Shown here: positions 59,294 to 64,000 of the stretch, piece by piece
Layout: each line of letters begins with the position of its first letter
Numbering within the stretch: the stretch's first letter is position 1
Source: ZC4RG30 sp039917615
GTDB lineage: Bacteria; Pseudomonadota; Gammaproteobacteria; Steroidobacterales; Steroidobacteraceae
Reading direction: 5' to 3'
Length of the DNA stretch: 64,000 bases
NCBI GenBank assembly: GCA_039917615.1
Contig: JBDSJD010000035.1
Span: 51,257-115,256 of the forward strand
Notes under the pieces: model-generated
The model's database searches: none
Seen by the model: the letters and a program-made list of their open reading frames with translations, nothing else
Told to the model about the DNA's origin: nothing
Program-made: the position numbers and the translations under genes

Positions 59294-60037
59294 ATGCCCG
59301 ACTCTCCTGACTTTCCACGGCTTTCCAAGCGGATGGGCGAACTCGGCCTGTGCTCACGCCGCGAGGCCGACAAGTGGATCGAGAACGGCTGGGTGAAGGT
59401 CGATGGCAAGGTCGTCGATACGCTCGGCGTGCGGGTCTCGCCGCAGGCGCACATCGAGATCGACAAGGCAGCGCGTGAGCACCAGAGTTCGCAGGTGACG
59501 ATCCTGCTGCACAAACCGATAGGCTATGTTTCAGGGCAGGCTGAAGATGGCTACGAACCTGCCGTGGTGCTGATACGGCCAGAGAATCGCTGGCCTGCCG
59601 ACCCTTCCCCCGTGCAGTTCAAGAGTGACCACCTGCGCGGACTGGCGCCCGCTGGACGACTGGACATCGACTCAACCGGCCTGCTGGTGCTGACCCAGGA
59701 CGGACGTATCGCCAAACAGCTGATCGGCGAAAACTCGGCGGTCGAGAAAGAGTATCTGGTGCGTGTCGAAGGAAAGCTTGCGGACGCGGGCATGAAGCAG
59801 CTGCGGCACGGCCTGATGCTCGACGGCATCACGCTGAAACCGGCGCAGGTGTCCTGGCAGAACGACGACCAGCTGCGCTTCATATTGCGTGAAGGCCGCA
59901 AGCGCCAGATCCGCCGCATGTGCGAGATGGTGGGTCTATATGTCACTGGCCTGAAACGCGTGCGCAGCGGCAATGTGCTGCTGGGTGCCTTGCCCGTGGG
60001 AAAGTGGCGTTATCTGCGTGCCGACGAAGGCTTCTGA
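59294..60037 (+). CDS. 23S rRNA pseudouridine synthase, RluF-like
   Basis: The 247-residue protein has an S4 RNA-binding domain (LSKRMGELGLCSRREADKWI), a linker, and an RsuA/RluB/E/F catalytic domain: LAPAGRLDIDSTGLLVLTQD with the catalytic Asp, KEYLVRVEG and LREGRKRQIRRMCEMVG. The C-terminal LKRVRSGNVLLGALPVGKWR matches RluF (pseudouridine 2604/2605 of 23S rRNA) better than RluB or RsuA, but RluF proteins are usually longer by a basic tail. It acts on rRNA in the cytoplasm. Confidence 0.88.
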   Translation: MPDSPDFPRLSKRMGELGLCSRREADKWIENGWVKVDGKVVDTLGVRVSPQAHIEIDKAAREHQSSQVTILLHKPIGYVSGQAEDGYEPAVVLIRPENRWPADPSPVQFKSDHLRGLAPAGRLDIDSTGLLVLTQDGRIAKQLIGENSAVEKEYLVRVEGKLADAGMKQLRHGLMLDGITLKPAQVSWQNDDQLRFILREGRKRQIRRMCEMVGLYVTGLKRVRSGNVLLGALPVGKWRYLRADEGF

Positions 60038-60082
60038 ACTACGCCCACTAGAGCAGAAGTCCGCGCTGAGCATCTCAAGATG

Positions 60083-60580
60083 TCAGCGCAGCCGCGCCAT
60101 GGCATAGACATCCGCGTATTCGCCATCCCGAAACGCGTAACGCTCAAGTTTTCCCTCGCGCACGAAGCCGGCTTTCTCGTACAGCGCGATGGCCGGTGCG
60201 TTGTCCGTGTAGACCGTCAACTCTGTCCGCGTGAGGTTGAGCCAGCGGTCGGCGAGCTGCAGCAGCGAGCCCAACAGCGCCGCGCCGATCCCGCGCCGAT
60301 GCCAGGCGTCATGCACGACCAGACCCAGTTCGCCAACGTGACGCCGGCGCACTGCCACCGGAATCGAAACTGCGGCGCAGCCCACGATTCCGCCTTCCAC
60401 ACTCGCCACAAGCACGCGCATACTCTCCAGGCGCTCTAGGCAACGCTTCCGCCACACTTCCTGCGAGGCGAACGGAACCTGCAACGTGCCGTGGATGACT
60501 TTCGGCTGGGCGTGCAGCACCTGCAACGCTCCGTAGTCGTCGGGCTCTGCACTCCTGATGTCTATTTTCCCTGCGTCCAT
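60083..60580 (-). CDS. GNAT family N-acetyltransferase
   Basis: The 165-residue protein has the GNAT fold: DIRSAEPDDYGALQVLHAQP at the N-terminus, acetyl-CoA motif A VHDAWHRRGIGAALLGSLLQ with the RxxGxG loop, a TELTVYTDNAPAIALYEKAG motif B, and FVREGKLERYAFRDGEYADV. It resembles YhhY/L-amino-acid acetyltransferases acting on free amino acids or amines. There is no normal ribosome site: the ATG lies directly behind the T run of the hairpin at 60584-60619, so translation probably depends on the leader described upstream. Confidence 0.88.
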   Translation of the reverse strand: MDAGKIDIRSAEPDDYGALQVLHAQPKVIHGTLQVPFASQEVWRKRCLERLESMRVLVASVEGGIVGCAAVSIPVAVRRRHVGELGLVVHDAWHRRGIGAALLGSLLQLADRWLNLTRTELTVYTDNAPAIALYEKAGFVREGKLERYAFRDGEYADVYAMARLR

Positions 60581-60583
60581 AAT

Positions 60584-60619
60584 GAAAAACCCCGGTTGGC
60601 GATGCCTTCCGGGGTTTTC
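60584..60619 (-). terminator. Attenuator-type intrinsic terminator before the GNAT gene
   Basis: On the minus strand the hairpin stem AAAACCCCGG pairs with CCGGGGTTTT across a 13-base loop and is followed by a T run that ends just before the GNAT start codon. Its position between a short leader frame and the gene is that of an attenuator. Confidence 0.7.
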
Positions 60620-60668
60620 AATCGGTCGGCAGTCGCGTTGGAACGAGCTGCCTGGATGTTGCGCACGA

Positions 60669-60725
60669 TCAGGCAGTCCACCTCGTGGTGGTCAGCATCA
60701 GAATCGATACGTGCGCGCGCGTCAT
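60669..60725 (-). CDS. Candidate leader peptide (18 aa) of the GNAT attenuator
   Basis: The frame reads MTRAHVSILMLTTTRWTA and stop, with AGGA eight bases upstream of its ATG. It contains five threonine codons, three in a row, near the stop, as expected if stalling at threonine codons controls the terminator. Downstream, the sequences CTGCC, GGCAG and CTGCC can form two mutually exclusive hairpins before the terminator. The ribosome-binding site lies in the 3' flank of the monooxygenase gene, 20 bases after its stop. The threonine link is inference. Confidence 0.5.
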   Translation of the reverse strand: MTRAHVSILMLTTTRWTA

Positions 60726-60744
60726 GAGCGAGATCCTACCGCGA

Positions 60745-61044
60745 TCAGAAGTAGCGGGCAACCGTCGCTGTGTGAATGACCACGGGAGGTTCCGCAAAGA
60801 AGGAACCGACCAGCTGGCGCCATGCGCGAAAGCCATCGGACTCCCGGAATTTGACAGTGTGATGTTCGACGGTGTCCCAGCGCACGATCAGCTGGTAGCG
60901 CGCGGCATCTTCGATGCCGCGCTCCAGCGCCATGCCATGGCAGCCTTCGGCCCCGCGGAAAAGCGGAGCCGCCTGCGCCACCGCCGCCTCGAAAGCTGCA
61001 GCCTGGGCTGGATCAATGGTGATGGTGGCGATCTCGGTAATCAT
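60745..61044 (-). CDS. Antibiotic biosynthesis monooxygenase (ABM) domain protein
   Basis: The 99-residue protein has the small ferredoxin-like ABM fold: MITEIATITIDPAQAAAFEA, LFRGAEGCHGMALERGIEDA, YQLIVRWDTVEHHTVKFRES and DGFRAWRQLVGSFF. Members include quinol or polyketide oxygenases such as YgiN and heme-degrading types. The His and Trp of the family are present, but the reaction is unknown. It is followed, after 20 bases, by the leader frame of the GNAT attenuator. The PIN toxin gene lies upstream on the same strand, ending 45 bases away. Confidence 0.85.
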   Translation of the reverse strand: MITEIATITIDPAQAAAFEAAVAQAAPLFRGAEGCHGMALERGIEDAARYQLIVRWDTVEHHTVKFRESDGFRAWRQLVGSFFAEPPVVIHTATVARYF

Positions 61045-61089
61045 GAATACAGAAGGATCCGTGTTGATGGGTTGTCGGTGATTGTCGAA

Positions 61090-61491
61090 CTAGCCGCGAT
61101 GCGGTGTCAGAAACTTGCAGTCTGGGCCTGCCGCCTTGCAGAGCTTCTCATCCAGCGTGGCTAGTGGCAGATCATAGGCTTCGGCGATGGCAACGTACCA
61201 GGCGTCATAGCTCGTGATGTTATGACGCAGCTCCCACACACGCCCGGCAAATGGGTCGAACGGGAGCAGGTCCAGCTCCAACAACATCAGATCTTCGAAG
61301 GCGGCGTTGGCTTCAGGTCCGGGGATTTCCTTTGCCAGTTCAAGTCGCCGCAGCACGTTCGTGGCTTCCGTCCGCACCATTTCCGGCGCGACCAGGAAGC
61401 CCGCAGCGAGTATTCGCTCGGCCCAATCGCCGTCCGCGCCAGTGTCGATGAGCGCGGCAACCAGCACCGAGGAATCTACAACCGTGCTCAC
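61090..61491 (-). CDS. PIN-domain toxin, VapC/FitB-type
   Basis: The 133-residue PIN protein has the acidic metal-binding residues in order: Asp6 (VVDSSVLVAAL), Glu42 (VRTEATNVLRRL), Asp96 (SYDAWYVAIAEAYD) and Asp114 (LATLDEKLCKAA). PIN toxins cleave tRNA or mRNA when their antitoxin is lost. It overlaps the ribbon-helix-helix antitoxin gene by ATGA, the usual order antitoxin-toxin. Confidence 0.92.
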   Translation of the reverse strand: MSTVVDSSVLVAALIDTGADGDWAERILAAGFLVAPEMVRTEATNVLRRLELAKEIPGPEANAAFEDLMLLELDLLPFDPFAGRVWELRHNITSYDAWYVAIAEAYDLPLATLDEKLCKAAGPDCKFLTPHRG

Positions 61492-61724
61492 CGCCGGTCG
61501 GTGTCGCGATTTTTCAGAATGTGACTGGCGGGCACCCGCGTCTGCGATGCGCGCTTGCGACTGCGCACTTGCTCAAGCCAGGATTTCAAGGATGGTCGGG
61601 ATGCCAGGCGTTCCAGCTCACCGCGCAGAAACTCCTGCATGGACTGACCCTGCAATGCGGCGCGACTGGCAAGCTCGTCACGGACCTTCTCCGGCACATC
61701 TCGAATAGTGATCTGAAGGCTCAT
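61488..61724 (-). CDS. FitA/VapB-like ribbon-helix-helix antitoxin
   Basis: The 78-residue protein has the ribbon-helix-helix opening MSLQITIRDVPEKVRDELAS and the RAALQGQSMQEFLRGELERL helix pair. The C-terminal tail (SRPSLKSWLEQVRSRKRASQ) wraps the toxin in FitAB-type complexes. It should repress its own promoter by binding DNA as a dimer and block the PIN protein encoded next, whose start overlaps its stop. The gene is divergent from trxC, with 86 bases between the starts. Confidence 0.88.
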   Translation of the reverse strand: MSLQITIRDVPEKVRDELASRAALQGQSMQEFLRGELERLASRPSLKSWLEQVRSRKRASQTRVPASHILKNRDTDRR

Positions 61725-61810
61725 GACTTCATGATGCTATCACTGCATGCATAATGCAAGCGACCCAGCACCTGGTTGAATTCCACGGCGGAATCCCCAT
61801 CCTTGCGTGT

Positions 61811-62254
61811 ATGAGCAATCCGATCCAGATCGTTTGCCCGCACGATGGCACGCTGAACCGTGTGCCGGCGCAACGTCTGGGCGAGGCTCCGCGCTGTGGC
61901 AAGTGCAGCCAGCCCTTGTTCGATGGCAAACCACTGCCGCTGACCACGTCCGGTTTCGAGCGCCATTTCGGCAAGAGCGGACTACCCCTGCTGGTAGATT
62001 TCTGGGCGCCTTGGTGTGGCCCCTGCCGCATGATGGCGCCCGCCTTCGAAAATGCCGCGCGCCTGCTCGAACCAGGCATGCGACTGGCGAAGGTGAACAC
62101 AGAAGAGGAACCGCAGCTCGGCGCGCGCTTCGGCATCCGCAGCATCCCGTCGATGATCCTGTTCCAGGGCGGCCGCGAGATAGCGCGTCACAGCGGAGCA
62201 TTGACGGTTCCGGAACAGATCGCCCGTTGGGCGGCGGACCAGCTGCCGCGCTGA
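61811..62254 (+). CDS. trxC: Thioredoxin 2 (TrxC)
   Basis: The 147-residue protein has the N-terminal zinc-finger-like domain of TrxC followed by a thioredoxin domain with active site WCGPC (Cys69, Cys72) in LLVDFWAPWCGPCRMM. The N-terminal cysteines are Cys9, Cys29 and Cys32; the expected fourth (second of the first CxxC) is Asp12, with His11 beside it, so the zinc site is altered. TrxC reduces disulfides in oxidatively stressed cytoplasm. No ribosome site is visible before the ATG at 61811; an upstream in-frame start adds 19 residues of non-conserved sequence. Confidence 0.92.
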   Translation: MSNPIQIVCPHDGTLNRVPAQRLGEAPRCGKCSQPLFDGKPLPLTTSGFERHFGKSGLPLLVDFWAPWCGPCRMMAPAFENAARLLEPGMRLAKVNTEEEPQLGARFGIRSIPSMILFQGGREIARHSGALTVPEQIARWAADQLPR

Positions 62255-62310
62255 GACTCAGTCCAGTCCCACCTCTTTCAGCACGGCGCCAGCAACGGTA
62301 AAGCTAGCGA

Positions 62311-63339
62311 TCAGAAAGAGGGCATTACGGTAATTGCCTGCCCTGGCACCGCCTGAGTTGTTCCTCCCTGCGCCTCCTGGCGTGCCCGCTGCAGGCGGGA
62401 AGAAGCCCGATTCATTGCGGCCTGCATTTCATACTGCTCGCGGAGCGCATCGAGCTGCCGGGGATTCAGACTGGACGCGGCAGCCTCGAGAATACGGCGG
62501 TTGCTCTGCTCCTGGCGTTTCATCGCTTCTTCCTGGAGCTGCGCCACGGCCTGCGGATCCGCGCGATTGATGTTTCGCGCCATCGATTGGCTGTCCTCCC
62601 TCTGTCGTTTCTGCTCGGCGATCAATGTGGTGGTAAGGGCCTTGTGCTGAGCTTCACTCAATGGCTGGCCAACCTGGGCCAGCTGAGCACCCAATGAAGT
62701 GGCCTGCATGCGCGGCATGCGAGTCTGCTGGTAGTCCTGCCACTGCGCGTACTTGCCGGGGCCGAGCAACGCGGCGACCGATTCTTCCTGCTGACGTTGC
62801 AGCTCCTGCTGCTTGCGCATTCTCTCCTGGAACGCAGCCTGATCAGGTTGACCGTTGGCGCCGATTGAGAATGACGCTTCGCTGTTCATGACCAATTGGT
62901 TTTCGGCCAGCAGGTCGAAGAGCCGATCGGCGTCCTTTTCAGAAAGACCCAGCTCCTCTACAAGGCCAGGATAATTTCGCGCCATATTTATGCGCTGCAT
63001 GGCCAACCGCGCCTTGCGATATTCAGGATCTTTCAGCAGCTCCTTCTCCTGGGTGAGGGAGTTCACTATCCCCTGCACCGTATTGACCTGCGTGGGCTTT
63101 GCTGGCGCGGGTGCATCGGCCTTGGTTTCGGAGACTGCCGCGGTGGAGGGCGTTGCCGCCGGTGCAGCGTCGATGCGTTGGGGTTGGGCCATCGAAACGC
63201 GAGCGACCTTCGCCTCTTTCAGCTGCGTGCTCAGATCGGCAGTTCGCTGCCGCTCTGTCCGAAGCTGGAGCCACAGATTCGCGGACACGACGCCCGAGAT
63301 CACCACAAGTCCTGCACAGACCGGCAATACATTTCGCAT
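62311..63339 (-). CDS. Membrane-anchored helical protein of unknown function
   Basis: The 342-residue protein has an N-terminal membrane anchor (VLPVCAGLVVISGVVSANLW), a short coiled coil (LQLRTERQRTADLSTQLKEA), and a low-complexity Ala/Pro/Thr linker. A helix-rich periplasmic domain follows, with the repeated motif YRKARLAMQRINMARNYPGL and EELGLSEKDADRLFDLLAEN. This last resembles Spy/CpxP-like LTxxQ repeats but is not clearly that family. Gln-rich helices (QQELQRQQEESVAALLGPGK) follow. The ATG at 63339 has AGGAA upstream. The architecture (anchor, coiled coil, helical domain) echoes the PDZ protein at 16062. Convergent with trxC. Confidence 0.7.
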   Translation of the reverse strand: MRNVLPVCAGLVVISGVVSANLWLQLRTERQRTADLSTQLKEAKVARVSMAQPQRIDAAPAATPSTAAVSETKADAPAPAKPTQVNTVQGIVNSLTQEKELLKDPEYRKARLAMQRINMARNYPGLVEELGLSEKDADRLFDLLAENQLVMNSEASFSIGANGQPDQAAFQERMRKQQELQRQQEESVAALLGPGKYAQWQDYQQTRMPRMQATSLGAQLAQVGQPLSEAQHKALTTTLIAEQKRQREDSQSMARNINRADPQAVAQLQEEAMKRQEQSNRRILEAAASSLNPRQLDALREQYEMQAAMNRASSRLQRARQEAQGGTTQAVPGQAITVMPSF

Positions 63340-63475
63340 GGGTTCCTTCCTTGCTCCAGATATCAGAACGTGCGGTTCGAGTGACGCAGTGTATCCCGAG
63401 TTCAATGCGGGCTCAGCCAGTCCCAAAACGACGCGGCTGTGAGCAGCATTTGTGCAGTGCGGAAATGATCCCGCG

Positions 63476-63640
63476 TATGGACCCGGTGGGAACATTTACG
63501 TCGCCATGGCGATCGGCCGGGAAATCCACCGCCGACACTTGGACGTGGAAGTGGATCGACGCTGCATTTCGTCCTGTGCCAACTACCTGTTTGCTGCAAA
63601 TCGATTGTGGCCGATTGCCACAGTTAGTCGGGTTGTTCAT
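63476..63640 (+). pseudogene. Fragment of a ClpP-like/crotonase-fold exported protease gene
   Basis: The translated frame contains YGPGGNIYVAMAIGREIHRR and VEVDRRCISSCANYLFAAN, matching the part of ClpP/SppA-like uncharacterised proteins where the pattern PGGxxxxAxxLGxxxxxxxL is followed by the nucleophile-region SSCANYLFPA. The front of the gene is missing and the frame soon loses similarity after RLWPIATVSRVVHAS. It lies in the otherwise gene-free 63340-63672 and seems a relic. Confidence 0.5.
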
Positions 63641-63672
63641 GCCAGCTCGGCGGCAAAGACTACTTCGCTGTC

Positions 63673-64000
63673 ATGTGTCCATCAGTCGTCAATCCATCTG
63701 CCGTCGAAACGCAGATTCACACCATCCGTGGGTTGTCGGTGATGCTGGATGCGAAACTGGCACGGCTTTACGCGGTAAGCACCAAGGTTCTGCTGCAGGC
63801 AGTTCGCCGAAACAGCAAGAGGTTCCCTGAAGACTTCGTATTTGTTCTTTACAATCAAGAGGTTGAAACCTTGAGGTCACAGATTGGGGATGGGTTAATC
63901 ATTTCTGTTGAAGAAATGACCGTTGCAGGTAATGACGGGACGCAGGCGAATGAGAGCCGTCGCCCAAAGCAGGATGGACGCTGGGTTAGAACCAGCCCGG
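63673..64000 (+). CDS. ORF6N (KilA-N-type) domain protein, cut by window edge
   Basis: The first 109 codons are visible and open to the window end. The first 65 residues match the ORF6N domain of phage and plasmid regulators: VETQIHTIRGLSVMLDAKLA, RLYAVSTKVLLQAVRRNSK, RFPEDFVFVL, then EVETLRSQI. After that the sequence (DGLIISVEEMTVAGNDGTQA) no longer matches the usual GGRRYLPY continuation. This suggests a frameshift, a divergent C-terminus or an exchange at about 63885. No ribosome site is obvious. The domain is typical of mobile or phage-derived genes and may bind DNA. Confidence 0.65.
   Translation, partial: MCPSVVNPSAVETQIHTIRGLSVMLDAKLARLYAVSTKVLLQAVRRNSKRFPEDFVFVLYNQEVETLRSQIGDGLIISVEEMTVAGNDGTQANESRRPKQDGRWVRTSP

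Noticed and set aside
1..64000. CRISPR array, tRNA or rRNA genes, replication origin
   Set aside because: No regularly spaced repeats, no cloverleaf-like sequences with a T-arm pattern, and no cluster of DnaA boxes were noticed in the read-through; a covariance-model scan would be decisive.

Overview
The window is about 64 kb of high-GC chromosomal DNA. Its gene content suggests a free-living, heterotrophic Gram-negative bacterium, most likely a gammaproteobacterium of the Xanthomonadales/Nevskiales/Steroidobacter type. This is inferred from gene families (RlmE, TrxC, RluF-like, YfaZ-like barrels, MoxR/DUF58/DUF4129/DUF4350 with RDD and SpoIIM partners, PEP-CTERM, DUF1592/DUF1552); no rRNA is present to confirm it. 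I saw no tRNA, rRNA, CRISPR array, prophage or replication origin. Many products carry Sec, Tat or lipoprotein signals, so the region is strongly devoted to the cell envelope.

Layout. 1-4.9 kb (minus): a catabolic-looking operon of citryl-CoA lyase-like protein, CaiB-type CoA-transferase, two MetE-C-like methyltransferases around a VOC enzyme, and the start of an O-methyltransferase. 5.0-6.9 kb: a decayed end of a PQQ sugar dehydrogenase, then a three-gene exported operon with DUF6152. 7.0-10.5 kb (minus): a metal (zinc-type) uptake operon of small protein, porin, binding protein and permease, without an ATPase gene. 10.6-17 kb: single genes (exported small proteins, alpha/beta hydrolase, SDR, MFS carrier, Tat-exported HD protein, PDZ protein). 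17.2-21.2 kb (plus): exported protein, NhaD antiporter and an ABC-2 exporter. 21.2-30.5 kb: M49 lipoprotein peptidase, then the MoxR-DUF58-DUF4350-DUF4129 operon facing RDD-SpoIIM. 30.6-37.2 kb: SMP-30 protein, exported methyltransferase, an exported caspase-like protein with an EF-hand, and a quinohemoprotein dehydrogenase coupled to an intradiol dioxygenase. 37.3-46.5 kb: RlmE, FAD dehydrogenase, SpoU methyltransferase, arylsulfotransferase-like protein, porin plus PstS-like protein, hydrolase, PEP-CTERM protein, barrel protein. 46.8-53.4 kb (plus): a DUF1592-DUF1552-MBL-ankyrin operon. 53.4-58.5 kb: a rearranged patch with two paralogous barrel proteins, a gene remnant, an internally deleted IS1380-type element with both ends, a 50-residue membrane protein and a large fused reading frame. 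58.6-64 kb: two toxin-antitoxin-like pairs, RluF-like synthase, a GNAT gene behind a candidate attenuator, TrxC, and a decayed end with ClpP-like and ORF6N fragments.

The most unusual points are: repeated use of a DUF6152 plus partner pair that is two overlapping genes in one place and a single polypeptide in another; the exported caspase-like protein with an N-terminal CxxC segment and a canonical EF-hand; the leader-peptide/terminator arrangement before the GNAT gene; the ATPase-less metal ABC operon; and the scar around the IS1380 derivative. Family names come from remembered motifs; no database search was run.
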